From CAYXFZ01 sp964464385 (GTDB lineage Bacteria; Planctomycetota; UBA1135), in NCBI GenBank assembly GCA_964464385.1, contig CAYXFZ010000030.1, positions 1 through 25,836 on the forward strand: a stretch of 25,836 nucleotides of DNA, in the 5' to 3' direction. The notes under the pieces were generated by a model that saw only the letters and a list, made by a program, of their open reading frames with translations, was not told the DNA's origin and searched no databases. A program made the translations under genes and the position numbers. Shown here in pieces: positions 13,846-22,082 of this stretch; position 1 is the stretch's first letter; each line of letters starts with the position of its first letter.

Positions 13846-15537
13846 ATGGCGAAGGCCGCCGACCCAAGTACTGCCCAAACCCTCTTTCCCGGGAGTCCTG
13901 CTTGCCCAGGGGTCGTCTGCGGACCCGCTTTCTTGTCCTTCGCCGGTCTTGCCGAGTCCGGGGGGCGGTTGTTGGAAGATGAGGAAGTTGCCGCCGAATT
14001 GGGGCGACTGGATTCGGTCGCTCGCGCCGCGCGGGTTGGCCTAGTTCGCCAACGCGAATCTTTAGGCGGGCAATTCACTCCCGAGCAGCGGGCCGTATTC
14101 GATACTCACCTTCGGCTCTTGGAGGACCCGGTCATTGAAGCTGATGTCAAGGAGAGAATTTCGGATCAACGCATGACATTGGAAGATGCGGTCAAGGATG
14201 TCTTTCATGTGTATGAACGCTTGTTCGAAGTGGTTGAAACGGAAAGTTTGCGCAACAAAATGTCGGATATGCGAGATGTGGCCTTGCGTTATTTGCGCCA
14301 TTGCCGTCGCGGCGGCGCTGGGAGTGGAAATTCTGCTCCCGATATGCGGGGCGGTATTTTGGTAGTCCGGGAACTTACTTTGGCGGAATTGACGGAGGCC
14401 ATGGAGCGCGGGGTGGGGGGGCTGGTCGCGGAAAGTGGTAGTCCTTCTTCTCATGGCGCCATCCTGACTCGGGCCGTGGGAATTCCGGCGGTCATCGGAG
14501 TCGGCCAGATTCGGGATCGCTTGGTGGAAGGACGGCTTCTCCTGGTGGATGCTCATGCAGGTCAAGTCACCGTGGAGCCGCGCCGGGAGGCCATTGCCGC
14601 TGCCGAAAATCGGGCTTTGGAAGCGGATACGGCCCCGATCGAGGAACCCAAGTTGGAAGATGGCACGCCGCTCCCTTTGCTGGCTGCCGTCGCCAGTGCA
14701 ACTGAGGCCAAGACGGCCGCCCGCTTGGGCGTTCAGCGCATTGGGCTCTATCGCACAGAACTCCCTGTCATTCAACGACGGGGAGAACCCAAGGAGGATT
14801 CCTTGGTGGGTTTGTATCGCCAGGTGTTTGCGGCTACCAAGGAGGTCACCTTCCGCTTACCAGATCTGGACGCCAGTTGTGATCTTCCGGATTTGTTTCC
14901 CGTAAAGGAAGTGAACCCTGCGCTTGGCCTGAGAGGTGTGCGCTTCTTGTTTTCCCGGCCAAGCCTCCTGGAGGTGCACTTGCGGGCCATGTTGCGGTCG
15001 GCCGAGGACTCACCAGCGCGGATTGCCGTACCTTTTGTCTTGGGTCCTCAGGAATTGAAACGAGTCCGCGAGGCGGCCACTCGCGTGCGAGAAGAGTTGC
15101 GCTTGGCTGGACACCAAGTCCCCTTTGCTCCCAAGATTGGAGCCGTGGTCGAAACTCCGGCCGCAGCCCTTTGGGGGAGGGAGTTGGCGACCGAAGCGGA
15201 TTTCCTTTTGATCAGTTTGGATTCTCTGGCGCAAAATCTTTTGGTGGCCCATCGCGGGCCAATGCAAGAAGAGGTGCCCGATGCCACGGGTTCTCTCCAT
15301 CCGGTCGTGCTCCGGGCCGTGGGCAAATTGACTCGCTTAGCGGATGCCTTGGACGTGGAGTTGGTGGCCTTTGGCGAAGCTTTATTGGCGGGCAACAATG
15401 CCGCGCTATTGGTTGGCGCTGGCCTGAGGGCATTTTGCTTGCGCCCGTCCTTGCTCGAGGAAGCGCGCGGGCGCTTGCATGGCTTGGATTTGGTGTCCTG
15501 CAAGAACGCAGCGTTGGAACTCATGGCCACCACCTGA
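13846..15537 (+). CDS. PTS enzyme I-like protein with degenerate PEP-binding domain
   Basis: A 563-residue homologue of PEP-protein phosphotransferase (enzyme I, usually about 575). It has the N-terminal HPr-binding helical domain, the swivelling phospho-His domain with His203 in SSHGAILTRAVGIPAVIG, and a C-terminal TIM-barrel. Arg303 in RIGLYRTE, Arg337 in TFRLPDL and Glu436 in VVETPAAA are retained. However the RTxDxGGDK segment reads RLPDLDASCDL, the metal/PEP motif GTNDL is SLDSL (Asp to Ser460), and the CGE motif holding the proton-donating Cys is FGE (Phe509). By analogy with E. coli enzyme I, PEP phosphotransfer should be lost or altered. No HPr or EIIA gene is nearby. It may be a regulatory paralogue that accepts phosphate at His203, or an enzyme with another substrate. 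Confidence 0.78.
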   Translation: MAKAADPSTAQTLFPGSPACPGVVCGPAFLSFAGLAESGGRLLEDEEVAAELGRLDSVARAARVGLVRQRESLGGQFTPEQRAVFDTHLRLLEDPVIEADVKERISDQRMTLEDAVKDVFHVYERLFEVVETESLRNKMSDMRDVALRYLRHCRRGGAGSGNSAPDMRGGILVVRELTLAELTEAMERGVGGLVAESGSPSSHGAILTRAVGIPAVIGVGQIRDRLVEGRLLLVDAHAGQVTVEPRREAIAAAENRALEADTAPIEEPKLEDGTPLPLLAAVASATEAKTAARLGVQRIGLYRTELPVIQRRGEPKEDSLVGLYRQVFAATKEVTFRLPDLDASCDLPDLFPVKEVNPALGLRGVRFLFSRPSLLEVHLRAMLRSAEDSPARIAVPFVLGPQELKRVREAATRVREELRLAGHQVPFAPKIGAVVETPAAALWGRELATEADFLLISLDSLAQNLLVAHRGPMQEEVPDATGSLHPVVLRAVGKLTRLADALDVELVAFGEALLAGNNAALLVGAGLRAFCLRPSLLEEARGRLHGLDLVSCKNAALELMATT

Positions 15538-15568
15538 CGACGAGAAGCCAGGAATCGGCCGTGCCAGC

Positions 15569-16498
15569 TCAGCTGAAGGTGGCCCCTTTGGCCGCCGGCC
15601 TCGTGACTCGCACGGTTCCGGTCTCTCCCCAAAGCCGTTGCACTTTGCGTTTCAGTAGGCCTTCCAATTCCCGCACCGATCCCGCTCTTGCCAATACCAG
15701 GAGGCCGGATCCTGCCCCGGAAAGAGTCGCACCCAAGGCCCCACCCCGTTCCGCGGATTCCAGGATGGGCCGTGCCCCCGTCAATTGACGAAGGCGAGCC
15801 TCGACATGCAAGGCGTCATCCAGACCAACGGCCAGATACTGCGGGTTGAGGGTTCGTAAGCCCTCCAACAGCAAGGGCGAGTGGGCGGCTTGGGCGCTGG
15901 CTCGGGCAAAGGAAACGGAATTCGGGAGGACCTCCCGGGCCCGCTTGGTGGTCAAAGGATAAGGTGGAATGACCAATAAGAATCGGAGATCTCGATGGAG
16001 GGATACGGGATGGTGGACCCATGCCCCTTCCGGATCTTGGGTTGACCAGTGGGTGCCACCCAACATGGCGGCCACTGCATTTTCCGGATGCCCTTCCAGG
16101 GAAATGGCCTCTTGCAGAAGGGCGGAGCGATCCCGACCCCCAGCCAAGAGCCGGTCAGCCAAGAGGAGCCCGGCAACCAGCCCCGCTCCGGAGGCGCCAA
16201 GGCCCCGGCCCGGCGGTAAACTAGCGTGAATTTGCAGAGCGCCAGGGGGCAGTTTGCGGCCAATCAAGCGGGCCGCGCGCCGCATTCCACGCAGGACTGG
16301 GTCTTGGCCCTGAGAGAGAACGGACTCGGCCAATCCACCGCTCCGCTGGATGGAGGTGGTCTCGGCCGCTTCCCAACGCACCCGAAGGGGCAATTCCAGG
16401 GCCAAGCTCAGGGCGTCAAACCCGCAACCTATGTTGCTGGTGGAGCCGGGAACGCGGATCTCGAGTTTTCGGATTTGGCGGGAACGGGCGAGGGCCAT
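15569..16498 (-). CDS. thrB: Homoserine kinase (GHMP family)
   Basis: Phosphorylates homoserine with ATP in threonine synthesis. The 309-residue protein has the GHMP motifs in order: IRVPGSTSNIGCGFDALSLA (14-33), the ATP-binding loop LPPGRGLGASGAG (94-106), EGHPENAVAAMLGG (substrate side), and TLSGAGSGLLVLA near the C-terminus. These fit homoserine kinase better than mevalonate or galactokinase branches. No other threonine genes are adjacent. It converges with the enzyme I-like gene (31 bases apart, no clear terminator) and diverges from fusA across a 134-base spacer. Confidence 0.9.
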   Translation of the reverse strand: MALARSRQIRKLEIRVPGSTSNIGCGFDALSLALELPLRVRWEAAETTSIQRSGGLAESVLSQGQDPVLRGMRRAARLIGRKLPPGALQIHASLPPGRGLGASGAGLVAGLLLADRLLAGGRDRSALLQEAISLEGHPENAVAAMLGGTHWSTQDPEGAWVHHPVSLHRDLRFLLVIPPYPLTTKRAREVLPNSVSFARASAQAAHSPLLLEGLRTLNPQYLAVGLDDALHVEARLRQLTGARPILESAERGGALGATLSGAGSGLLVLARAGSVRELEGLLKRKVQRLWGETGTVRVTRPAAKGATFS

Positions 16499-16532
16499 GG
16501 GGAATGGGGTGGAGCCAAGACAGGATTTCGCG

Positions 16533-16538
16533 TAGAAT
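16533..16538 (+). promoter_or_regulatory. Candidate -10 element (TAGAAT) for fusA
   Basis: In the thrB-fusA divergent spacer, TAGAAT is followed by gtagggcttcc, close to the sequence after the gcdH element (TAGAGTagggcttcc). A start near 16545 would leave a leader of about 88 bases before the ATG at 16633. No convincing -35 box is visible. The remaining spacer is C-rich with no recognised regulatory motif. Confidence 0.45.
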
Positions 16539-16632
16539 GTAGGGCTTCCCTTGCGGGCACGGCTCTTTCATGGGCCATTTGCCCCACCATCCCCCCCTGG
16601 CAATTCCCCCGCCCCCGGTTCGCACTGACAAG

Positions 16633-18756
16633 ATGACTTCGATGACCATGGAATCCACCGCTCCCGAACTCGACCAAAAAGAGGAGGCTCGCCTACGCGC
16701 CATTCGCAACATTGGCATCATGGCCCATATCGATGCCGGCAAGACTACGGTCACGGAGCGGATTCTCTTCCTGACCGGCCGAACGCATCAAATCGGCGAG
16801 GTCCACCACGGTGCCGCCACGATGGACTATCTCGAGGATGAGCGTGCCCGCGGGATCACCATTACTTCCGCTGCTACGCAGTGCGAATGGAGGGATACGC
16901 GGATCAATTTGATTGACACTCCCGGTCACGTGGATTTCACCGTCGAGGTGGAGCGATCCTTGCGCGTGCTGGATGGCGCGGTTGCCGTCTTCGATGGCGT
17001 TGCTGGTGTCGAGGCCCAATCGGAGACGGTTTGGCGGCAAGCCGACCGCTACGGTGTTCCCAGGATTGCATTCATCAACAAGTTGGATCGAGTCGGAGCT
17101 GACTTTGATCGCGCCACGGAATCCATCGTCAACCGACTTGGTGCCAATGCCGTTGCCATGCAAGTTCCTTTGGGCAAAGAAAAGGAATTCTTCGGGATTG
17201 TGGACTTGATTTCCCGCACGGCACGAAAATTCGTGGAGGGTTCCCAAGGAACCACCACCGAGTCCATCGAAATTCCTGAGGAATCCATGGATCTGGTGGA
17301 AAAGCGTCGCGCTGAGATGGTGGAGAAGTTGGTCGAAGTGGATGACGCATTGGTCGAGAAGTTCATCGAAGGTGAAGAAATCACCGAAGAAGAGATTCGT
17401 GGCGCCTGCCGTGAGGCCGTCATGCTCGGTCATGCCGTCCCCGTTTTCTGTGGTTCTGCGCTGCACGACAAGGGTGTTCTTTACCTCTTGGATGCCATTG
17501 TTGATTTCCTTCCCTGTCCGCTGGATGCTGGGGCCATCGTGGGCCATGATCCCCGCGATGAAGAAAAGGAAATCGTGCGCGGCGTCAACGTCACCGAACC
17601 CTTTGCTGGCTTGGCCTTCAAGACCATCGCCGATCCCAATGGCGACTTGACCTTCGTTCGGGTTTACTCTGGGGTTTTGAATCGGGGAGATCAGGTGATC
17701 AATCCCCGTACCCGCAAAAAGGAACGCGTTGGCCGCTTGATGTTCATGCACGCGGACAAGCGCGAGGCCGTGGATTTCGTCAATGCCGGCGAAATTTGCG
17801 CCGTCGTAGGTCTGAAGAGCACCAGCACCGGCGATACCGTTTGCGATCTGGCCAACCAAGTTGTTCTCGAGTCCATGACCTTCCCCGAATCGGTCATCTC
17901 CATGTCCATCGAGCCCAAGTCCATGAAGGATCGTGACAAATTGTCCAATGTATTGGCTCACCTGATCAAAGAAGACCCTTCCTTTCACGCTTCTGTGGAT
18001 CCGGAAACCGAAGAAATTATCATCGCCGGCATGGGCGAGTTGCATCTCGAGATCATCATTACTCGGATTCAACGAGATCATGGCGTCGGGATCAACACAG
18101 GTGCTCCCAAGGTCGCCTACCGCCAGACTTTGGCCGCGGACCGCGATGTCGAGGGCAAACACGTCAAGCAAAGCGGAGGGCATGGCCAATTCGCGATTGT
18201 CCGTGTCCGTTTCTTTCCGACTCAAGATCCTGAAAACGAATTCGAATTTGTGGACAAGATCAAGGGCGGCGTCATTCCGCGCCAGTTCATCAAGCCGGTC
18301 GCCAGCGGGATCGAGGATTGCATGAAGTCGGGCGGTCGATTTGGCTGGCCGTTCGTGAATATTTGTGCCGAGCTTTACGATGGCAAGGCCCACGAGGTGG
18401 ATTCCAGTGAACTGGCTTTCCATTCCGCTGGACAAATTGCCTTCCGCAGGGCTTGCGAAAGCAATTCCAAGATCCTGGAACCTTTCATGAAACTGTCCGT
18501 GCAGATCCCGGAAGAATTCCTCGGCGATGTCGTGGGCGACCTCAATACCCGTCGTGTTGAGGTGGACGAAATTGCCGTCACCGGAGGTCTCCGCGAAATT
18601 CGCGGTGCAGTTCCCATTTCGGAAATGTTCAACTATGCCGGCCGTTTGCGTGGCTTGACCCAAGGTCGTGGCATGTTTTCCATGGAGCCTTTGGATTACC
18701 GGGCCGTTCCCGAGTTTGTGGCCGAGAAATTGCGCAAGGATCCCACGAGTTCCTGA
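16633..18756 (+). CDS. fusA: Elongation factor G
   Basis: GTPase that drives ribosomal translocation and, with RRF, ribosome recycling. The 707 residues carry the G1 motif AHIDAGKTT (31-39), the switch region RARGITITSAATQ, G3 DTPGHVDF, G4 NKLDRVGADF, then domains II-V with the expected GHGQFAIV and NTRRVEV segments. Length and motif order indicate a full EF-G. In-frame ATGs at 16642 and 16648 are alternative starts, and one at 16570 would add a proline-rich extension; 16633 is my choice, without a Shine-Dalgarno site to decide. It is not linked to the str operon (rpsL, rpsG, tuf) here. Confidence 0.96.
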   Translation: MTSMTMESTAPELDQKEEARLRAIRNIGIMAHIDAGKTTVTERILFLTGRTHQIGEVHHGAATMDYLEDERARGITITSAATQCEWRDTRINLIDTPGHVDFTVEVERSLRVLDGAVAVFDGVAGVEAQSETVWRQADRYGVPRIAFINKLDRVGADFDRATESIVNRLGANAVAMQVPLGKEKEFFGIVDLISRTARKFVEGSQGTTTESIEIPEESMDLVEKRRAEMVEKLVEVDDALVEKFIEGEEITEEEIRGACREAVMLGHAVPVFCGSALHDKGVLYLLDAIVDFLPCPLDAGAIVGHDPRDEEKEIVRGVNVTEPFAGLAFKTIADPNGDLTFVRVYSGVLNRGDQVINPRTRKKERVGRLMFMHADKREAVDFVNAGEICAVVGLKSTSTGDTVCDLANQVVLESMTFPESVISMSIEPKSMKDRDKLSNVLAHLIKEDPSFHASVDPETEEIIIAGMGELHLEIIITRIQRDHGVGINTGAPKVAYRQTLAADRDVEGKHVKQSGGHGQFAIVRVRFFPTQDPENEFEFVDKIKGGVIPRQFIKPVASGIEDCMKSGGRFGWPFVNICAELYDGKAHEVDSSELAFHSAGQIAFRRACESNSKILEPFMKLSVQIPEEFLGDVVGDLNTRRVEVDEIAVTGGLREIRGAVPISEMFNYAGRLRGLTQGRGMFSMEPLDYRAVPEFVAEKLRKDPTSS

Positions 18757-18787
18757 TCGTCCTCCCGACCCCTTCTCCACGGAAGGC

Positions 18788-18796
18788 TGTTAGAAT
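18788..18796 (+). promoter_or_regulatory. Candidate extended -10 element (TGTTAGAAT) for the Tex-like gene
   Basis: An extended -10 (TGn followed by TAGAAT) ends 12 bases before the ATG at 18809. A start about 7 bases further would give a leader of only about 5 bases, nearly leaderless. It lies in the 52-base spacer after fusA, so the gene may also be read from fusA. Confidence 0.5.
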
Positions 18797-18808
18797 CTCG
18801 CCGAAAAC

Positions 18809-21139
18809 ATGGGCGACGATCCAAGGACTCACCAAGACCAGGCTGCAGCACGTACCTTAGGGCTCAGGCCCGAGGTTTTTGTGCGTCTTCGCGACGGCCT
18901 TGCCGCCGGCGAACATCCCTCTTGGCTGCAACACGGAGAGCCCACCTTGGCCGGTGTATTCCCCAGTCCAATCGGTTTCGAGCTCTTGCTGGATCATTTG
19001 CGCACCGAATCCACCTTTGCCCGCCGCCGGACCAATCTGCTCAGTTCGCTGGAGGGCAAGGACTTGACCGACTTGGAGAAAGAAGTCGCGGCGGCCAACG
19101 ACGAAGGAGATCTGGAGGATTGCTCCCTAGCCCTGCAACCGGCAACTGCCCCCGCCGATTTCACTCCTCCAGAATCGGAAGAACACGCCGCATTTTTGGT
19201 TTCGTTGCGCGGATCGGTATCGGTAGCCAAGGCCCTTCGTCTCGCCTTTCGCACACACGCCACGATGACCGTGGAATCCGTGGCCAAAGATGACAAGGAC
19301 GGCCGCGGCTTCCGTGGCCTAGTTGGATTTGAGTCTCCCGTGGCCAGTTTTCCTCCGGCTCGTTACCTGCAGTTGCGTCGGGGCGAACACGCTCGCGTGT
19401 TGCGGACGATTTTTTTTCTTCAGCCCACGGAAATTGAGGCCGTGTTTCACAGTGCAGTCGAGGGTGTTCCTCCCCAGGAGAGCCCGGGCTATTTGGATTT
19501 ATTTCGTGCCTTCGTGGAACGGGAAAAAATTCCCCGGTTTGTGCAGGAGGTCCGTGCCCGTCTCAAACGGGCTGCCGAGAGTTTGGCCTTGGATCATGCA
19601 TGGTCGCAGGTGGAAACCGTTCTGGATCGCGGTCGTCAGCAGGGATCCGTGCTGGGCCTGTTTGCCCTTCGCAATGGTCGAGTTGTCTATGCCAAACTGG
19701 ACGAGGCGGGCGCCTTGGTCGCGGCGGGCCGTCTGGGATCTGGCGATGCTGGTGTCCAAGAACTCCTCGCGCTCTTTGCTGAAAATCGGCCCAGCCTGAT
19801 CGTCTTGCAGGCGGATTCCTCCACGCATTCCAAGAGCCCACCATTTGTGGATGCTTTGCGCAAGGGAAATCACAAGATCCGCACCATGCTCGTGCCGGTG
19901 GCTGCCGCTCGTACCTTGGCGCGGGAAGTGGCCCGGCGCATGGAAGATGCTCATTTGGGACACGACGAGCGGCAGGCCTTCATGCTTGCTCGACTGGGTT
20001 ATTACCCACGCGCGGCTGCTCTGCACACGCCGCACTTAGTCCGGGCCTTCGTGGCCAACCGCTCCGAAATCAATCCTCATCGCCTAGCAACCTTGGAAGA
20101 GTCCTTTTTGCATGCTCTCTTGGCCGGCCGCGGGGTGGAATTGAACACGGCCACTCACGACGAATTGCGTTTGGTCCCCGGCATCCATGCCCGTCAAATC
20201 GAATTGGAACGGTCCACAGGACCCTTCCGATCCTTGGCGGATTATCGCAGTCGTTTGGGCCTGAGCGACGCGGACTGGCAAGCTTCCTGCAGTTTCCTGC
20301 GCGTTCGTCGTGGCGACGAACCCCTTGATTCTCGGCCATTGCATCCTGTTTACTACTCAGCCCTCGCCGAGGCTCTGGCCGCCAGTGATCATGATTTGGC
20401 TGCAGTGCTGAAAAACCCCGCTTTGGTGGAGTCCCTTCCTTGGGCTGAGATTCTGCAAGGCCGCCAGTGGCACGATCGAATTCCCGCCCATATTCGCCGT
20501 GGTCTGATGCGTGGCACTCGTCGTCCCCGGCGTTCCGGCCGCGGTCGCCGCCTGGAAGGCTTGGAAATCGGTCAGGTCTTGCAGGGGAAAATCACCAACA
20601 TCATTGAACACGGTGCCTTTGTTGATGTGGGGGCTCGGGTGGATGGTTTCATCCACGTGTCCCAGTTGGCGGATCAATTCGTCAAGGATCCCAACGAGGT
20701 CATCTCCACTGGCCAGGTTGTTTCACCGCGGGTGGTTGGTTTGGATTTGGAGCGGCAACGGCTCAAGCTTTCCCTGTGCAGTGAAGAGGCCGCCCGCAAG
20801 GGCGGACACCGAGGACGGGGCGAGGGCGAGGGCGGGAAAAAGGGACGGGGAGGCAAAAAAGGTCGTGGGCGTCGGCAAGAACCGGAACAAGTCCTGCCCG
20901 CCCATGTTCGCCGCATGCGACCCAAAGGAGGCCCACCGCGCGGTGGCCGATCCGACGGCGACCGCCAAGGCCCCGGTGGCAAACGAGGAGGCCGGGTGGA
21001 AACGGGTTCCGATCCGCAAAAGGAACGCTGGCATGAGGAAATGGATCCCACCAATCCCTTCGTCCAGTTTTTCAACCCTCAGGATTCTCATGAAGAAGAG
21101 AAAGCGGCCAAGGAAGATCACGACCAGGGATCTACTTGA
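18809..21139 (+). CDS. Highly diverged Tex-like RNA-binding protein with Arg/Gly-rich C-terminal tail
   Basis: A 776-residue relative of Tex, a transcription-associated nucleic-acid-binding scaffold. Residues about 50-115 (RRRTNLLSSLEGKDLTDLE, EGDLEDCSLAL) match the helical N-terminal Tex domain. A YqgF/RNase H-like region follows (about 279-400), but its opening is GLFALRNGRVVYAKL in place of the usual GLDPG, and the conserved GVGQYQHD stretch of Tex is absent. A helix-hairpin-helix part (about 440-530) has ELNTATHDELRLVPGI and then FLRVRRGDEPLDSRPLHPVYY, typical of Tex. An S1 domain covers about 588-660 (GQVLQGKITNIIEHGAFVDV). The last 110 residues are a Gly/Arg/Lys-rich, probably disordered tail ending acidic. 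The 3' end overlaps the converging RNase H gene by 8 bases. Confidence 0.8.
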   Translation: MGDDPRTHQDQAAARTLGLRPEVFVRLRDGLAAGEHPSWLQHGEPTLAGVFPSPIGFELLLDHLRTESTFARRRTNLLSSLEGKDLTDLEKEVAAANDEGDLEDCSLALQPATAPADFTPPESEEHAAFLVSLRGSVSVAKALRLAFRTHATMTVESVAKDDKDGRGFRGLVGFESPVASFPPARYLQLRRGEHARVLRTIFFLQPTEIEAVFHSAVEGVPPQESPGYLDLFRAFVEREKIPRFVQEVRARLKRAAESLALDHAWSQVETVLDRGRQQGSVLGLFALRNGRVVYAKLDEAGALVAAGRLGSGDAGVQELLALFAENRPSLIVLQADSSTHSKSPPFVDALRKGNHKIRTMLVPVAAARTLAREVARRMEDAHLGHDERQAFMLARLGYYPRAAALHTPHLVRAFVANRSEINPHRLATLEESFLHALLAGRGVELNTATHDELRLVPGIHARQIELERSTGPFRSLADYRSRLGLSDADWQASCSFLRVRRGDEPLDSRPLHPVYYSALAEALAASDHDLAAVLKNPALVESLPWAEILQGRQWHDRIPAHIRRGLMRGTRRPRRSGRGRRLEGLEIGQVLQGKITNIIEHGAFVDVGARVDGFIHVSQLADQFVKDPNEVISTGQVVSPRVVGLDLERQRLKLSLCSEEAARKGGHRGRGEGEGGKKGRGGKKGRGRRQEPEQVLPAHVRRMRPKGGPPRGGRSDGDRQGPGGKRGGRVETGSDPQKERWHEEMDPTNPFVQFFNPQDSHEEEKAAKEDHDQGST

Positions 21140-22082
21140 AACGGCGCACTTGCTCGGTGGCCAAGCCCAACTCTTCCCATTCTTTTTCGGTTTCGGCCAG
21201 CCAGCGTTTGCCATCCACGCCATAACCCCGGGTGGCGGCAATGTCTGGCAGGCGCTTTTGAAACCAGGAGTTCCATTGGTCCATTAGGATTTCGCGGGTG
21301 TGCTTGGCGGCCATACTTCCGAGGGCAACCGGAAAGTGCGTTAGGTCGGCACCTTCGGAAAACCGGATTTCCACATCTCGGCCAGAGCATTGCAACTGGT
21401 ATAGAGAAGCGGAAGGCGCCTCGGCCACCGTTTTTAATTCGTCTGGCTTTAGGCCACGCTGGAGAATGGAGGCGTAGCGTCGACGTCCACCATGACGATC
21501 GCATTCCACCCGCAAGGGTGCTGGCCGCGAACTTGCCAACACATGTTGCAGGATTTCCAATGCAACCGAGAATAAGGCACCGCCCTTGCCACCGTGCTTT
21601 TGCAGGAGGGCGTTCCACTCAATGGCCGGCACGACTCTGGCACCCAAGCCCGCCAAAGTGCACCCTCCTTTCGTCAAACTTCGGCGGAGGAGAGAAGCGT
21701 CCAGGCGAGCGCGATCGGGGGTCGTGAGGGGGCAAAGGGGGCGGTTCCCACTGGCCAGCCAAGGAGCTTTGCGTCGCCAACGGACATCGCCGCCTGGGGC
21801 CGCGGCCAGCCAACCCTGCAGGGATGGATCGGTCTCCAACAGCCGGCGAAAGGCGCAGACTGTTCGGCCCAAGCGTTCCCGTCGATGTCGGCCGACGTGC
21901 ACTTTTTTGGAGTCATTCACAAAAAGCCGAGGATCCTTGCGGCCCGGGTGCCGAGCAGCGGCCTCTCGAGTGACTTCCCACAATTCCGTGTCCACCCCAG
22001 GGACGCGGAACATGGACCAACCCAGCACAACGGGGCCGACGAAGGGCCCATAGCCGGCCTCGTCAATTCCAGCGAGAAACAT
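21132..22082 (-). CDS. RNase HII-like protein, enlarged and divergent
   Basis: A 316-residue protein whose start AGIDEAGYGPFVGPVVLG is the RNase HII signature with catalytic Asp7 and Glu8. DSKKVH (56-61) matches the conserved DSKKLS. A third acidic residue is Asp195 in VECDRHGGRR, and a fourth is probably Glu264 in SMAAKHTRE, aligning with the SIxAKxxRD segment where Asp is usual. About 100 extra residues (roughly 70-180) separate the two halves, so it is larger than the usual 200-residue RnhB. It likely cleaves RNA of RNA-DNA hybrids, but specificity could differ. The start shares one base with the lgt stop (TAATG), showing translational coupling. Confidence 0.72.
   Translation of the reverse strand: MFLAGIDEAGYGPFVGPVVLGWSMFRVPGVDTELWEVTREAAARHPGRKDPRLFVNDSKKVHVGRHRRERLGRTVCAFRRLLETDPSLQGWLAAAPGGDVRWRRKAPWLASGNRPLCPLTTPDRARLDASLLRRSLTKGGCTLAGLGARVVPAIEWNALLQKHGGKGGALFSVALEILQHVLASSRPAPLRVECDRHGGRRRYASILQRGLKPDELKTVAEAPSASLYQLQCSGRDVEIRFSEGADLTHFPVALGSMAAKHTREILMDQWNSWFQKRLPDIAATRGYGVDGKRWLAETEKEWEELGLATEQVRRFK

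Noticed and set aside
12652..13878. A 408-codon minus-strand frame opposite elbB and the hydrolase
   Set aside because: Both plus-strand genes have catalytic motifs and an ATGA overlap; the antisense frame has none and spans the start region of the enzyme I-like gene.
15538..15568. A terminator between the enzyme I-like gene and thrB
   Set aside because: The 31-base gap has only weak complementarity and no T run; any hairpin would have to lie within the thrB coding sequence.
16693..18780. A 695-codon open frame on the minus strand opposite fusA
   Set aside because: It mirrors the fusA frame exactly; EF-G motifs on the plus strand are unambiguous, and the antisense product is low-complexity His/Gly/Asp-rich with no family features.
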